From: Rhodocyclales bacterium
GTDB lineage: Bacteria; Pseudomonadota; Gammaproteobacteria; Burkholderiales; Rhodocyclaceae
Reading direction: 5' to 3'
Length of the DNA stretch: 64,000 nt
NCBI GenBank assembly: GCA_016235165.1
Contig: JACRLX010000022.1
Span: 1 to 64,000, forward strand
Of this stretch, positions 1 to 9,345 are shown piece after piece. How positions within the stretch are numbered: position 1 is the first letter of the stretch; every line of letters starts with the position of its first letter. The notes under the pieces were generated by a model. That model was not told where the DNA came from. It ran no database searches and saw only the letters and a list, made by a program, of their open reading frames with translations. A program made the position numbers and the translations under genes.

Positions 1-513
1 CCGTGCTTCGATGGCTTCGATGCGCGCACGGGCCGCTTCCGGCTCGCTGCCGGGCTGGCTGTCGTTGATGGTGACCAGGATGTGGCGCAGGCGGCGGGTT
101 TCGGGGCGGCGGAAGCGTTCGCGATGCATGAACCAGAAGATCTCGACGTCGGTCGCGCTGACCGTGGCGGCGCGGCTGGCGACGCGCTCGAGCACGGCCT
201 CGACGCGCAGGTCGCGCGTGATCTCGTCGCGCAGGGCGTCGAGGTCGAGTCCGGTGGATTCGAGGGCGCGCCGGAAGTCATCCTCCTCCGGATAGCGCTT
301 GCGGATCTCGCGCAGGGCGTCGTCGATCGAGGGTTCCGGTACCTGCACCTGGGCGGCCTCGGGCGTGGCGAGGATCAGTGCCTCGATCTCGCGCTGCTTT
401 TCGGCGGCGGCGTGTACGCGCTGGCGCTCGGCTGCGTCGAGTGCCTCCGGCGCCTTGCCGAATAGTCGCGTGGCGAGCTTGAGCTCCCGGTAGGGATGGG
501 TCGCGTCACTCAT
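1..513 (-). CDS. nifM: NifM, nitrogenase Fe-protein maturation prolyl isomerase (partial)
   Basis: The reading frame opens with ATG at 513 and runs off the left edge after 171 codons, so the C-terminus is missing. The N-terminal helical region (residues 1-140) is followed by the start of a parvulin domain at RLRHILVTI (about residues 141-149), the layout of NifM, a peptidyl-prolyl isomerase needed for maturation of nitrogenase iron protein NifH. The start codon overlaps the nifZ stop by 8 bp, and the order nifW-nifZ-nifM is the one known from Azotobacter-type clusters. Identity rests on the parvulin motif plus this context; the catalytic part lies outside the window. Confidence 0.9.
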   Translation of the reverse strand, partial: MSDATHPYRELKLATRLFGKAPEALDAAERQRVHAAAEKQREIEALILATPEAAQVQVPEPSIDDALREIRKRYPEEDDFRRALESTGLDLDALRDEITRDLRVEAVLERVASRAATVSATDVEIFWFMHRERFRRPETRRLRHILVTINDSQPGSEPEAARARIEAIEAR

Positions 514-958
514 CCTCGATCTCCCGCAGGGCGCCCTCCGGCACGAGTAGCGGATTGCCGGGCAGGCAGTCGAAATGCACGTGGTAGGCCACCGGGCGAC
601 CTTCCTCGCGTTCGAGGTTGAGCACTTCGCCGCGGCTGCCGGCGGGCACCTTGAGCTCGCCGCGGATCGCCAGCGGCACGGCGGCGCAGAGCTTCTGCCG
701 CACTTCGAAACGGCTTTCGATCCAGGGCTCGTCGATGCCGATCAGTTCTTCTTCGCGGCAACCGACGATGCGCTCCTCGTCGAGGAAATGCACGGAGTAG
801 ATGATCTGGTCCTGGAGGAAGCTGCCGACGTTGCGCACATGGCCGATGCGGCCGCGGCGGACCAGCAGGTCGCCCATCGCGGCGCCGGGAAAGGTGCCGT
901 CGTTGCGCACGTTGCGCGTCACGCGCACGGCATCGCCGTAGTCCCAGCGCGGCAGCAT
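506..958 (-). CDS. nifZ: NifZ, nitrogenase MoFe-protein assembly factor
   Basis: A protein of 150 residues with two successive NifZ-type modules. The first opens with the PRWDYGDAVRVTRNVRNDGT stretch; the second covers roughly residues 80-145 and has GSRGEVLN. NifZ helps form the second P-cluster of the nitrogenase MoFe protein, a cytoplasmic assembly role known from Azotobacter. The gene starts 3 bp after nifW and ends inside nifM, so the three genes are translationally linked. Length is at the long end for the family because both modules are complete. Confidence 0.92.
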   Translation of the reverse strand: MLPRWDYGDAVRVTRNVRNDGTFPGAAMGDLLVRRGRIGHVRNVGSFLQDQIIYSVHFLDEERIVGCREEELIGIDEPWIESRFEVRQKLCAAVPLAIRGELKVPAGSRGEVLNLEREEGRPVAYHVHFDCLPGNPLLVPEGALREIEDE

Positions 959-961
959 GGC

Positions 962-1276
962 TCAGCCCGTCAGCGAGGACAGCGGCAGGAAGCTCGAACC
1001 CTCGGCCTTGCGATAGACCGCGAGCACCTTCTCCTGTTGCGCGCTGGAGTCGACGAAATCCCGGTAGGCCAGCTCCAGCCACTTGCGCCAGGCCTGGTAT
1101 TCCGGCGCCTTGCCGGCTTCCTGCTTGGCCAGGTAGTCGTGGTAGCGCTGCAGGATGTGCAGGCGATTGACCTGCACCACGCGCGCGTCATAGTCGATGC
1201 CGAAGTAATCGAGAAAGTCCTCGGCGGAACTCAGGTCGTCCAGGTCGTCTGCAAAACTGTCGGCATCGCATCCCAT
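962..1276 (-). CDS. nifW: NifW, nitrogenase stabilising/protective protein
   Basis: A small acidic protein of 104 residues, the usual NifW length. The AEDFLDYFGIDYD segment near residue 20 and the central Tyr/Leu-rich helix with LHILQRYHDYL are typical. NifW binds the MoFe protein and is thought to act late in its assembly or to protect it from oxygen. It follows the TPR gene by 21 bp and precedes nifZ by 3 bp, so it belongs to the nifV operon. No cofactor motif is visible, as expected for this family. Confidence 0.93.
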   Translation of the reverse strand: MGCDADSFADDLDDLSSAEDFLDYFGIDYDARVVQVNRLHILQRYHDYLAKQEAGKAPEYQAWRKWLELAYRDFVDSSAQQEKVLAVYRKAEGSSFLPLSSLTG

Positions 1277-1297
1277 GGGGCTTCTCCTCGTGGCGTT

Positions 1298-1819
1298 TCA
1301 ACAGGTGTCGGCCGTCGCGGCTTCGCGCTCGGCAAGGGTGGCAAGCAGGGCGTTGGCGCCAAGGGCATCGCGCTCGTCGATCTCGGCGATTTTTTCCAGG
1401 CGGTGGCGCGCTTCGTCGATGCGGCCCAGGCGCAGCAGGATCACCGCCGAGCCCTTGAGCGCCAGCAGGTGGAAGCGCAGCAGGCCGATCGAGCGCATCA
1501 CCGCCTCGCCCAGCGAGACCGGGCCGATGCCGCGCCAGCCGTCGACCAGGTGCAGGCGGCCGGCGGTGACGTCGAGCGCACGCTCGGCGACCAGCAGGGC
1601 GTCTTCCAGTCGGTGCTGGTAGAAGTAATAGCGATACAGCGCGACCAGCACCGAGAGCTGGTTCGGCGCCAGGAAGTAGGCGCGCAGCAGGAAGGGCTCG
1701 GCCTCGGGGCCGTAATGCCTCGCCGCCTGGACGATCAGGGCGTCGACCTCAGCCGGGCAAGGCTCGTCGAAATACAGCCCCTCGCCATCCAGCTCCAGCA
1801 GGTCGATGCCTTCAGCCAC
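1298..1819 (-). CDS. TPR-like helical protein in the nif operon, function unknown
   Basis: A protein of 173 residues. The start is GTG at 1819, overlapping the cysE stop by 8 bp. The region around residues 30-75 reads as a tetratricopeptide-like helical pair ([20 protein letters not shown]), and a second pair is suggested near residues 120-155 ([17 protein letters not shown]). There is no signal peptide or cofactor motif. Its place between cysE and nifW suggests an adaptor or assembly role in nitrogenase biogenesis, but that is inference from position. I do not recognise a named Nif protein; TPR proteins are known in some nif clusters. Confidence 0.75.
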   Translation of the reverse strand: MAEGIDLLELDGEGLYFDEPCPAEVDALIVQAARHYGPEAEPFLLRAYFLAPNQLSVLVALYRYYFYQHRLEDALLVAERALDVTAGRLHLVDGWRGIGPVSLGEAVMRSIGLLRFHLLALKGSAVILLRLGRIDEARHRLEKIAEIDERDALGANALLATLAEREAATADTC

Positions 1820-2645
1820 GGCCGTGTTCCTCGCAACAGAGTTCGCCGGCGGCGCAGGCCTGGCAACCGCCGCGCTGCGGCGCGGGCAGGCCGCGCAGCT
1901 CGCGCACTTCGGTTTCCAGGCTGCCGATGCGGTCGAGCAGGCACTGGATGGCCTTGCCCACCGGATCGGGAATCAGGTGATGGTCGAGGTTGATGGCGTG
2001 AATCGCCGTTACCTGCCCGCGAAGCGGCGTTCCAGGTACGCAGAGCGCACCAGCGCCGACTCTTGAAGCCGACTCGCCGACCAGCCGCGCCGGGATGCCG
2101 ATCGCCGTGCGGCCGGCCGGCACCTCGCGGATGACGACCGAATTGGCGCCGATGCGCGCGGCGTCGCCGACCGCGATCGCGCCGAGGATCTTGGCGCCGG
2201 CGCCGATCACCACGCCGCTGCCCAGCGTCGGATGGCGCTTGCCCTTGCTCCAGGTGGTGCCGCCCAGGGTGACGCCGTGATACAGCGTGACGTCGTCGCC
2301 GATTTCGGCGGTTTCGCCGATCACCACCCCGGCGCCGTGGTCGATGAAGAAACGGCGGCCGATGCAGGCGCCGGGATGGATGTCCACGTTGGTCAGCAGG
2401 CGTGCCAGCCAGGCCAGCCAGCGTGCAGTGAAGCGCCAGCCGTTTTGCCACAGCGCATGCGCCGGGCGGTGCAGCAAGATGGCATGCAGGCCGGGGTAGG
2501 TGAGCAGCACTTCGAGGCGCGAGCGCGCCGCCGGATCGCGCGCGAAAACGCAGGCGAGGTCTTCGCGGGCCAGTGCCAGCAGGCCCGGCGGCGGTGCGGC
2601 GGCGGCCTCGGCCAAGGGCAGTGTGCCGGCGAGGTCGTGGCTCAT
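1812..2645 (-). CDS. cysE: Serine O-acetyltransferase (CysE/NifP type)
   Basis: Transfers acetyl from acetyl-CoA to L-serine, giving O-acetylserine for cysteine synthesis; the nif-linked copy (NifP) raises cysteine supply for Fe-S cluster assembly. The 277 residues contain an N-terminal helical domain and a left-handed hexapeptide beta-helix (about residues 100-195) with the signature [20 protein letters not shown]. The start overlaps the nifV stop (ATGA). The C-terminal tail after residue 255 is rich in cysteines ([12 protein letters not shown]), unusual for the family. No second copy lies in the window, but a housekeeping cysE elsewhere is likely. Confidence 0.93.
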   Translation of the reverse strand: MSHDLAGTLPLAEAAAAPPPGLLALAREDLACVFARDPAARSRLEVLLTYPGLHAILLHRPAHALWQNGWRFTARWLAWLARLLTNVDIHPGACIGRRFFIDHGAGVVIGETAEIGDDVTLYHGVTLGGTTWSKGKRHPTLGSGVVIGAGAKILGAIAVGDAARIGANSVVIREVPAGRTAIGIPARLVGESASRVGAGALCVPGTPLRGQVTAIHAINLDHHLIPDPVGKAIQCLLDRIGSLETEVRELRGLPAPQRGGCQACAAGELCCEEHGRG

Positions 2646-3766
2646 TTTCCGGCTCCCAGCAGGGCCAGCAGTTCGGACTCTGAGGGCGGGTGCTTGGCGG
2701 CGAGGACGAAGGCGCGCACACGGCCCAGCATTTCGCGCGCCGCCTCGTCCGAGAGCGGGTGGCCGAGCTCGGCCATCACGCGCTGCACGGCGCGCGCACC
2801 CGAGTGCTTGCCGAGCACCACGCGATGATGGCGGCCGACAAGGTGCGGATCGAAGCCCTGGTAATTGGCCGGGTCCTTCAACAGGCCATCGACATGGATG
2901 CCGGCTTCATGGGTGAAGGCGCCTTCGCCGACCACGCTCTTCTGCCAGTGCAGCGGGCGGCCCGAAGCCAGCGCGACGCGGCGCGAGATTTCGGGGAAGC
3001 CCTTGAGTTCGATGCCGGTGGCGATGCCGTGGCAGACGTGCAGGCCGAGCACCACTTCCTCCAGCGGCGCGTTGCCGGAGCGTTCGCCCAGACCATTGAC
3101 CGTGGTGTTGAGGTGGGTGGCGCCGGCCTTCGCCGCGGCCAGGGTGTTGGCCGTGGCCATGCCGAGGTCATCGTGGGCGTGCATTTCGATTTCGAGGTCG
3201 CAGGCGGCGCGCAAGGCGGCGATGCGCTCGAAGGTGGCGAAGGGGTCGAGCACGCCCAGGGTATCGGCAAAGCGGATGCGGCGCGCGCCGGCCGCCTGCG
3301 CGGCCTCGGCAATCGCGGCGAGCAGCCCGGGGTCGCCGCGCGAGGCGTCTTCGGCGCCGACGCCGACATCGAAGCCCAGGTCGCGCGCATAGGCGACGTG
3401 CTCGGCGATGGCGCGCAGCAGCCAGGCGCGGTCCTGGCGCAGCTTGGAGCGCAGGTGCTGGTCGGAGGCCGGCACCGAGATGTCGATCAGGGCTATGCCG
3501 AGCCCGGCGGCCAGGGCGATGTCCTCGCGCTGCATGCGGCTCCAGACCATCAGCCGGGCCTTGAGCCCGAGCGCGGCGACGGCGCGGATGCTCTCGCGCT
3601 CGGCCTCGCCCATGGCCGGGATGCCGATTTCGAGTTCGGGTACGCCGATGGCGTCGAGGCGGCGCGCGATGTCGAGTTTTTCGGCCAGGCTGAAGGCGAC
3701 GCCGGCCGACTGTTCGCCGTCGCGCAGGGTGGTGTCGTTGATGCAGATTTGTGCCGGCCTGTCCAT
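2642..3766 (-). CDS. nifV: Homocitrate synthase NifV
   Basis: Condenses acetyl-CoA and 2-oxoglutarate to homocitrate, the organic ligand of FeMo-cofactor. The 374-residue protein has the HMGL-like TIM barrel starting with [16 protein letters not shown] (residues 9-24), the metal-binding [16 protein letters not shown] motif and the downstream [10 protein letters not shown] segment. It is the first gene of the nifV-cysE-TPR-nifW-nifZ-nifM run and overlaps cysE by 4 bp. The ATG at 3766 has no Shine-Dalgarno sequence upstream, and the predicted sigma-54 start site falls almost on it. Confidence 0.95.
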   Translation of the reverse strand: MDRPAQICINDTTLRDGEQSAGVAFSLAEKLDIARRLDAIGVPELEIGIPAMGEAERESIRAVAALGLKARLMVWSRMQREDIALAAGLGIALIDISVPASDQHLRSKLRQDRAWLLRAIAEHVAYARDLGFDVGVGAEDASRGDPGLLAAIAEAAQAAGARRIRFADTLGVLDPFATFERIAALRAACDLEIEMHAHDDLGMATANTLAAAKAGATHLNTTVNGLGERSGNAPLEEVVLGLHVCHGIATGIELKGFPEISRRVALASGRPLHWQKSVVGEGAFTHEAGIHVDGLLKDPANYQGFDPHLVGRHHRVVLGKHSGARAVQRVMAELGHPLSDEAAREMLGRVRAFVLAAKHPPSESELLALLGAGK

Positions 3767-3776
3767 GGGCCGGTAG

Positions 3777-3794
3777 TAGCAAAACCGGTGCCGG
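3777..3794 (-). promoter_or_regulatory. Sigma-54 (-24/-12) promoter of nifV
   Basis: On the minus strand the sequence CGGCAC-CGGTT-TTGCT matches the RpoN consensus TGGCAC-N5-TTGCW at all but one position, with exact GG-N10-GC spacing. The predicted transcription start is about 3767, one base before the nifV ATG, so the message would be nearly leaderless. A NifA-type site lies about 60 bp upstream, which supports the call. Confidence 0.65.
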
Positions 3795-3842
3795 CAAAAT
3801 CGCCCCTTGAAAACAGCGGCTTATGGGCTGGTTGCGGCCTTC

Positions 3843-3858
3843 TGTCGGGTTTGCTACA
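3843..3858. promoter_or_regulatory. NifA upstream activator site (TGT-N10-ACA)
   Basis: Perfect TGT-N10-ACA spacing, the known NifA recognition motif, centred about 84 bp upstream of the predicted nifV start site. It overlaps the last codon of the phr gene. Distance to the sigma-54 element is in the normal range for NifA-dependent promoters. Confidence 0.6.
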
Positions 3859-5257
3859 CGGCCTTGTAGCGCTCCAGGCTGCGGGCGCGGGCCAGCGCAT
3901 GGTCGACCACCGGCGCCGGGTAGTCGCGCCCGATGACGAGGCCGCATGCCGCCTGCTGCACGGTAGTCATGGTCCAAGGCGCGTGGATGAATTTTGCCGG
4001 CACGTTCGCCAGTTCCGGTACATGGCGGCGGATGAAGCGGCCCTCGGGGTCGAACTTCTCCGACTGGGTAACGGGATTGAAGATGCGGAACCAGGGCTGG
4101 GCGTCGCAGCCGGTCGAGGCCGCCCATTGCCAGCCGCCGTTGTTGGCGGCGAGGTCGAAGTCGAGCAGCTTTGCGGCGAACCAGGCTTCGCCCAGGCGCC
4201 AGTCGAGGCCGAGGTCCTTGCTCAGGAACGAGGCCGTGATCATGCGCAGGCGGTTGTGCATCCAGCCCGCATGCAGCAGCTGGCGCATTGCGGCGTCGAC
4301 CAGCGGGTAGCCGGTGCGGCCCTGGCACCATGCGGCGAACAGGTCCGGGCCATCGTCCCAGCGCAGCTTGTCGAATTCGGGTTTGAAGCACTGCGTGACG
4401 ACGCGTGGGTGGTGCCACAGGATGGCGTGATAAAAGTCGCGCCAGATCAGTTCCGAGAGCCAGGTCTGGGCGCCGCGTCCGCCGTGGCCATGGGCGTGGG
4501 CAGCCAGTTGCCGGATCGAGAGGGTGCCGAAGCGCAGGTGGGGCGAGAGGCAGGAGCAGCCCTTGACGGCGGGATAGTCGCGCGTGGCGGCGTAATCGTC
4601 GATGCGGTCGACGAAATCGCGGAACAGCGCTTGCGCCCCGCTCATGCCGGTGGGCAGGCACAGCGCCGGCAGGTCGGTGGCCTCGAAGCCAAGCTCGGCC
4701 AGGGTCGGCAGGCGCTCGCCTTCGCGCGGCGGCGCAAGCCGCGCGGCATGCGGCTCGACCGGCAGGGGGTTGAGCTCGGCGGGCGTGAGGCGCTTGAGCC
4801 AGGCGTTCCTGTAGGGCGTGAATACCGAGAAGGGCGTGCCGCCCCGGGTCATCACTTCGTCGCGCTCGAAGATCACCTGGTCCTTGAATTCGTGAAAGTC
4901 GGCGCTGGCAAGACGGCGTTTGACTTCCTCGTCGCGGGCTCTGGCGGCGGGCTCATAGTCGCGATTGACGAACACGGCGCCGGCGCCGAGCTCGGTGGCA
5001 AGGCGCGGAATCTCGTCGCGCGGGTCGCCGTGGCGCACGATCAGCCCGCCGCCCAGCGCGCGCAAGGCGGCGTCGAGTTCCTCCACCGCACGCAGGATGA
5101 ATTCGACGCGGCGGTCGCGGCGCGGCAGCGGGTCGAGGATGGTCGTATCGAAGACGAAAACGCAATGCACGCGGGAGTGGGCGAGCAGGGCGTGGTGCAG
5201 GGCGGCGTGGTCGTTGCTGCGCAGGTCGCGGCGAAACCAGACCAGGGCGGTCGTCAT
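3854..5257 (-). CDS. phr: Deoxyribodipyrimidine photo-lyase (class I)
   Basis: Repairs cyclobutane pyrimidine dimers with light, using FAD and an antenna chromophore. The protein has 467 residues from the ATG at 5257, right for the family; an in-frame extension further upstream lacks photolyase features. The N-terminal Rossmann-like antenna domain begins [19 protein letters not shown]. The FAD domain carries [28 protein letters not shown] and the [19 protein letters not shown] segment that lines the flavin pocket. It lies tail to head with nifV, and its stop codon overlaps the putative NifA site. Confidence 0.95.
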   Translation of the reverse strand: MTTALVWFRRDLRSNDHAALHHALLAHSRVHCVFVFDTTILDPLPRRDRRVEFILRAVEELDAALRALGGGLIVRHGDPRDEIPRLATELGAGAVFVNRDYEPAARARDEEVKRRLASADFHEFKDQVIFERDEVMTRGGTPFSVFTPYRNAWLKRLTPAELNPLPVEPHAARLAPPREGERLPTLAELGFEATDLPALCLPTGMSGAQALFRDFVDRIDDYAATRDYPAVKGCSCLSPHLRFGTLSIRQLAAHAHGHGGRGAQTWLSELIWRDFYHAILWHHPRVVTQCFKPEFDKLRWDDGPDLFAAWCQGRTGYPLVDAAMRQLLHAGWMHNRLRMITASFLSKDLGLDWRLGEAWFAAKLLDFDLAANNGGWQWAASTGCDAQPWFRIFNPVTQSEKFDPEGRFIRRHVPELANVPAKFIHAPWTMTTVQQAACGLVIGRDYPAPVVDHALARARSLERYKAV

Positions 5258-5305
5258 GGGCGGGTACTCGGGAACGGACTGAGAGATTACAATGTCGAAC
5301 GCGCC

Positions 5306-5878
5306 ATGGAAACCGTCAGCCTCGCCAATCACTTCCTGATCGCCATGCCCGCCATGGACGATCCGAATTTTTCCCGCACGCTGACCTTCATCTGCGAACA
5401 CAACGCGGACGGCGCCATCGGCATCATCGTCAATCGTCCCACCGACATGAGCCTGGCCGGGCTCTTCGACCGGGTCAGCATCCCGCTCGAGGATCAGGCC
5501 GCCGAAACCCGCTTTGCCGAGCTGCCTGTGTATTTCGGTGGCCCGGTGCAGACCGATCGCGGCTTTGTCCTGCATCGCCCGGCCGGACAGTGGCAGTCTT
5601 CGCTCAGCATCAGCGACAGCATCGCCCTGACCAGCTCGCGCGACATCCTGCAGGCGATGGCCGGCACCGGCGAGCCGGCCGAGGTGCTGGTCAGCCTGGG
5701 TTATGCCGGCTGGACTGCCGGGCAACTGGAGTGGGAACTGTCGCAGAACTCCTGGCTCACCGTCGGCGCCGACGCCAACATCATCTTCGCCACCCCGCCC
5801 GAGGAGCGCCTGCCGGCGGCGATGCAGCTGCTGGGCGTGGATTTCGCCAGGCTTTCCGAAGTCGCGGGTCATGCCTGA
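5306..5878 (+). CDS. yqgE: YqgE/AlgH family protein (UPF0301)
   Basis: A protein of 190 residues with the typical opening [20 protein letters not shown] and the motif [15 protein letters not shown] near residue 75. The fold is known but the biochemical role is not settled; the Pseudomonas homologue AlgH was linked to alginate regulation. The gene is divergent from phr with a 48-bp gap, and its stop overlaps the ruvX start by 8 bp, a pairing conserved in proteobacteria. Confidence 0.93.
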   Translation: METVSLANHFLIAMPAMDDPNFSRTLTFICEHNADGAIGIIVNRPTDMSLAGLFDRVSIPLEDQAAETRFAELPVYFGGPVQTDRGFVLHRPAGQWQSSLSISDSIALTSSRDILQAMAGTGEPAEVLVSLGYAGWTAGQLEWELSQNSWLTVGADANIIFATPPEERLPAAMQLLGVDFARLSEVAGHA

Positions 5879-6323
5879 GGCCCAGGGCTCCATACTCGCG
5901 TTCGACTTCGGACTCAAGCGCATCGGCGTCGCCGTCGGCACCCAATTGGCCCCCGGCCGGCTGGTCGCGGTACGCCCCCTGACCACCATCGCCGCTGCCG
6001 CCAACGATGCGCGCTTTGCCGCGATTGCCGCGCTGATCGCCGAATGGCAGCCGCGGCGCCTGCTGGTCGGCCGTCCGCTCGGCGACGACGGCAGCCCGCA
6101 CGAAATGACGGCGCGCTGCGAACGCTTCGCCGACCAGTTGCGCGGGCGCTTTCGCCTGCCGGTGGACGCGGTCGATGAACGATACAGCTCGGTCGAGGCC
6201 GACTCGACGCTGCGCGGACATGGCCTCGACTGGCGACAGCGCAAGGCGCGGGTCGACGCCGAGGCCGCCGTGATCATCCTTCAGGATTGGAACGATACCC
6301 ATGCCTGCTCCGCAACTGCCTGA
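5871..6323 (+). CDS. ruvX: Holliday junction resolvase-like / pre-16S rRNA nuclease RuvX (YqgF)
   Basis: YqgF proteins process the 5' end of pre-16S rRNA and have an RNase H-like fold. The 150-residue product shows the N-terminal acidic motif [16 protein letters not shown], the central [11 protein letters not shown] stretch and the C-terminal [13 protein letters not shown] that supplies the last acidic residue. ATG at 5871 overlaps the yqgE stop; the end overlaps pyrR by 23 bp, so it heads a pyrimidine operon. Confidence 0.93.
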   Translation: MPEAQGSILAFDFGLKRIGVAVGTQLAPGRLVAVRPLTTIAAAANDARFAAIAALIAEWQPRRLLVGRPLGDDGSPHEMTARCERFADQLRGRFRLPVDAVDERYSSVEADSTLRGHGLDWRQRKARVDAEAAVIILQDWNDTHACSATA

Positions 6324-6807
6324 CGCCGAAGCCCTCTGCGCCGCCCTGGCCGAGGCCATGCGGGCCAGGGTCGACCCCGCCGTCACCGCCCTGGTCGGCA
6401 TCCACACCGGCGGCGTCTGGGTTGCCGAACGCCTGCATGCCGCGCTCGGGTTGAAGATTCCCCCCGGCTCGATCGACGTCTCCTTCCATCGCGACGACTA
6501 CCACCAGCGCGGCCTGCACGCCGGAAACAAGAGCTCGCAGATTCCCTTCGACGTCGAGGCCGCGCACATCGTCATCGTCGACGACGTGCTTTACACCGGG
6601 CGCACCATACGCGCCGCGATGAACGAGCTGTTCGACTACGGCCGGCCGGGCCGCATCGACCTCGCCGTGCTCTGCGATCGCGGTGGACGCGAGTTGCCGG
6701 TGGCGCCGACCTGGTGCGCGCATTCCCTGAGCCTGCCGGCATCGCAGATGCTGGCCCTGGAACGCGCCGACGACGGCCGCCTGTCCTTCCGCCTGATGGA
6801 GAAATGA
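6301..6807 (+). CDS. pyrR: PyrR, pyrimidine regulator / uracil phosphoribosyltransferase
   Basis: A type I phosphoribosyltransferase of 168 residues with the PRPP-binding loop [18 protein letters not shown] (about residues 90-107) and the [11 protein letters not shown] segment near residue 60. In Gram-positives PyrR is an RNA-binding attenuator; in proteobacteria beside pyrB a regulatory role is less certain and it may act mainly as a uracil phosphoribosyltransferase. It overlaps ruvX by 23 bp and pyrB by 4 bp. Confidence 0.93.
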   Translation: MPAPQLPDAEALCAALAEAMRARVDPAVTALVGIHTGGVWVAERLHAALGLKIPPGSIDVSFHRDDYHQRGLHAGNKSSQIPFDVEAAHIVIVDDVLYTGRTIRAAMNELFDYGRPGRIDLAVLCDRGGRELPVAPTWCAHSLSLPASQMLALERADDGRLSFRLMEK

Positions 6808-7781
6808 GCGTGACCACTACCGGCGGCAATCCGCAACTCAACCGGCATGGCGAACTCAAGCACCTGCTGACCATCGAGGGTCTGCCGCGCGAGGTGCTCG
6901 AGCGGATCCTCGACACCGCGGCACCCTTCACCGAGGTCGCCGAACGCGAGGTGAAGAAGCTGCCCTTGCTGCGCGGCAAAAGCGTGTTCAATCTCTTCTT
7001 CGAAAATTCGACGCGCACCCGCACCACTTTCGAGATCGCCGCCAAGCGGCTTTCCGCCGATGTCATCAACCTCAACATCAGCACCTCGTCGGCGAACAAG
7101 GGCGAGACCCTGCTCGACACCGTGGACAACCTCGCCGCGATGCAGGCCGACATGTTCGTCGTGCGCCACGCGTCCTCGGGCGCGCCCTACCTGATTGCCC
7201 AGCATCTTGCCGCTACCGGGCGTGACCACATCCACGTGGTGAATGCCGGCGACGGGCGCCATGCACACCCGACACAGGGCCTGCTCGACATGTACACCGT
7301 GCGCCACTACAAGAAGGACTTCACCCAGCTCACCGTGGCCATCGTCGGCGACGTGCTGCACTCGCGCGTGGCGCGCAGCCAGATCCACGCCCTCAACATC
7401 CTCGGCGTGCCCGAGATCCGGGTGATCGCGCCGAAGACGCTGCTGCCCACCGGCGTCGAGCGTCTCGGCGTGCGCGTCTTCAACGACATGCGCGAAGGCT
7501 TGCGCGGCGTCGATGTGGTGATGATGCTGCGCCTGCAGAACGAGCGCATGCAGGGCGCACTGCTGCCCTCGACCCAGGAGTTCTTCAAGTCCTGGGGCCT
7601 GACGCCGGAGAAGCTGGCGCTGGCCAAGCCCGACGCCATCGTCATGCACCCGGGGCCGATGAACCGCGGCGTCGAGATCGATTCGGCAGTGGCCGACGGC
7701 AACCAGGCGGTGATCCTGCCGCAGGTGACCTTCGGCATCGCCGTGCGCATGGCGGTGATGGCCATGCTGGGGGGGAACTGA
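6804..7781 (+). CDS. pyrB: Aspartate carbamoyltransferase catalytic subunit
   Basis: Joins carbamoyl phosphate and aspartate to carbamoyl-aspartate, the committed step of pyrimidine synthesis. From the ATG at 6804 (overlapping the pyrR stop) the protein has 325 residues. The carbamoyl-phosphate loop [18 protein letters not shown] lies near residue 60, and [13 protein letters not shown] near residue 150 is the second substrate motif. No pyrI regulatory gene is present; instead a dihydroorotase-like gene follows after 3 bp, the class A arrangement in which PyrB and inactive PyrC' form a dodecamer. Confidence 0.96.
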   Translation: MSVTTTGGNPQLNRHGELKHLLTIEGLPREVLERILDTAAPFTEVAEREVKKLPLLRGKSVFNLFFENSTRTRTTFEIAAKRLSADVINLNISTSSANKGETLLDTVDNLAAMQADMFVVRHASSGAPYLIAQHLAATGRDHIHVVNAGDGRHAHPTQGLLDMYTVRHYKKDFTQLTVAIVGDVLHSRVARSQIHALNILGVPEIRVIAPKTLLPTGVERLGVRVFNDMREGLRGVDVVMMLRLQNERMQGALLPSTQEFFKSWGLTPEKLALAKPDAIVMHPGPMNRGVEIDSAVADGNQAVILPQVTFGIAVRMAVMAMLGGN

Positions 7782-7784
7782 GCC

Positions 7785-9068
7785 ATGAAGATCCACATCA
7801 AGAACGGTCGCCTGATCGACCCCGCGAGCAGGACCGACAAGCTGCTCGATGTTTTCATCGGTGCCGGACGCGTGGTCGGCATCGGTAGCGCGCCGGCCGG
7901 GTTCGAAGCCAATAGCGTGCTCGACGCCAGCGGCTGCATCGTCTGCCCCGGCCTGGTTGACCTTTCGGCACGCCTGCGCGAACCCGGCTTCGAGTACCGG
8001 GCGACGCTGGAATCCGAGATGGCGGCCGCCGTCGCCGGCGGCGTCACGCGCCTGGCCTGCCCGCCGGACACCGACCCGGTGCTCGACGAACCCGGCCTGG
8101 TGGAAATGCTGACCCATCGCGCGCGCCTGCCCGAGTTCGCCCACGTGCATCCGGTCGGCGCGCTGACCACCCAGCTCGAAGGCAAGGCCCTGACCGAGAT
8201 GGCGGAACTTGCCGAGGCCGGCTGCGTTGCTTTCGGCCAGGCCAACCGCGCCGTGGTCGACACCCAGGTGCTGCTGCGGGCGATGATGTACGCGGCGACT
8301 TTCGACTTCCCGGTCTGGCTGCAGGCGCAGGATCCCTTCCTGGCGAAGAAGGGTGTCGCCCACGACGGTGAGGTCGCCGCGCGTCTCGGCCTGGCCGGCA
8401 TACCGGTGGCGGCGGAGACCATTGCGCTCGCCACCATGCTGCAACTGGCGCGCGAAACCGGCGCCCGCGTCCATGTCACACGCATTTCATCGGCGGCCGG
8501 GGTCGAGATGATCGTCGCTGCGCGCGCCGCCGGGATCGGCGTGACCTGCGACGTCGGCGCGCACCACCTGCACCTGTGCGAAAACGACATCGGCTTCTTC
8601 AATGCCCACGCCCGCCTCGATCCGCCCTTGCGCACCACCGGCGATCGCGACGCGCTGCGCCGTGGCCTGGCCTCGGGCGCGATCAATGCGCTATGCTCTG
8701 ACCATACCCCGGTCGATGACGATGGCAAGCAGATGCCCTTCGACGAGGCCGAGGTCGGCGCCACCGGGCTGGAACTGCTGCTGCCGCTGACCCTGAAGTG
8801 GGCGCAGGAAATGAAGCTGCCGCTGGTCGAGGCGCTGGCCCGCGTCACCTGCGAACCGGCACGCATCCTCGGCGTCAAGGCCGGCAGTTTGGCGGTCGGC
8901 GCCACCGCCGATGTCTGCGTCTTCGATCCCGCCGCCGACTACCTGGTCAGCCGCGAGACCCTGAAAAGCCAGGGCAAGAACACGCCCTTTCTCGGCTATG
9001 CCTTTCCCGGCCGGGTGCGCTATACGCTGATCGACGGCCACCTGGCCTTCGACGGCACGCTTAGCTGA
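7785..9068 (+). CDS. pyrC': Non-catalytic dihydroorotase-like subunit PyrC' (PyrX)
   Basis: A dihydroorotase-fold protein of 427 residues. Active enzymes have DxHxHLREPG near residue 60; here the motif is DLSARLREPG, so both metal-binding histidines are gone. Later landmarks remain in altered form (VHVTRIS, CSDHTPV). This matches the inactive PyrC' proteins of pseudomonads and relatives, which are needed to assemble the aspartate carbamoyltransferase holoenzyme. An active pyrC must then be encoded elsewhere. The stop overlaps that of the convergent yggU gene by 8 bp. Confidence 0.9.
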   Translation: MKIHIKNGRLIDPASRTDKLLDVFIGAGRVVGIGSAPAGFEANSVLDASGCIVCPGLVDLSARLREPGFEYRATLESEMAAAVAGGVTRLACPPDTDPVLDEPGLVEMLTHRARLPEFAHVHPVGALTTQLEGKALTEMAELAEAGCVAFGQANRAVVDTQVLLRAMMYAATFDFPVWLQAQDPFLAKKGVAHDGEVAARLGLAGIPVAAETIALATMLQLARETGARVHVTRISSAAGVEMIVAARAAGIGVTCDVGAHHLHLCENDIGFFNAHARLDPPLRTTGDRDALRRGLASGAINALCSDHTPVDDDGKQMPFDEAEVGATGLELLLPLTLKWAQEMKLPLVEALARVTCEPARILGVKAGSLAVGATADVCVFDPAADYLVSRETLKSQGKNTPFLGYAFPGRVRYTLIDGHLAFDGTLS

Positions 9069-9345
9069 GTTTTGCCCGCGCCGTGTCGGCGCTGACCCCG
9101 GCGACACGCAGGCGTTTGCCGCGCGATGTTTCGCCGCTCAGCAGTTCGACGGCGGATTTCGCCACGCCCAACTGTCGGGCAAGGAATTCAACCAGGCAGG
9201 CATTCGCCTTGCCATCCACGGGCGGCGCGGCGAGGCGGATCTTCAGGGCATCGCCATGCAGGCCGGCGATTTCGGTTTTTTTCGCGCCGGGCTGGACGTG
9301 CAGGCGCAGGCTGACGCCGTCGCCGTCGGCGACCAGCCAGTTCAT
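9061..9345 (-). CDS. yggU: DUF167 family protein YggU
   Basis: A small protein of 94 residues with the family core LHVQPGAKKTEIAGLHGDAL and APPVDGKANACLVEFLA. The structure of the family is known but the function is not. ATG at 9345 overlaps the yggT stop by 4 bp; the gene ends the yggS-proC-yggT-yggU operon, an order conserved across proteobacteria. It ends convergently into pyrC'. Confidence 0.93.
   Translation of the reverse strand: MNWLVADGDGVSLRLHVQPGAKKTEIAGLHGDALKIRLAAPPVDGKANACLVEFLARQLGVAKSAVELLSGETSRGKRLRVAGVSADTARAKLS

Noticed and set aside
575-1993. A 472-codon plus-strand open frame over the nif genes
   Set aside because: Antisense to nifZ, nifW, the TPR gene and cysE, all of which show family motifs.
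2690-5878. A 1062-codon open frame on the plus strand across nifV and phr
   Set aside because: Only the part from 5306 is real (yqgE). The rest is antisense to well-supported nifV and phr and has the Ala/Gly/Arg-rich composition of a GC-rich shadow frame.
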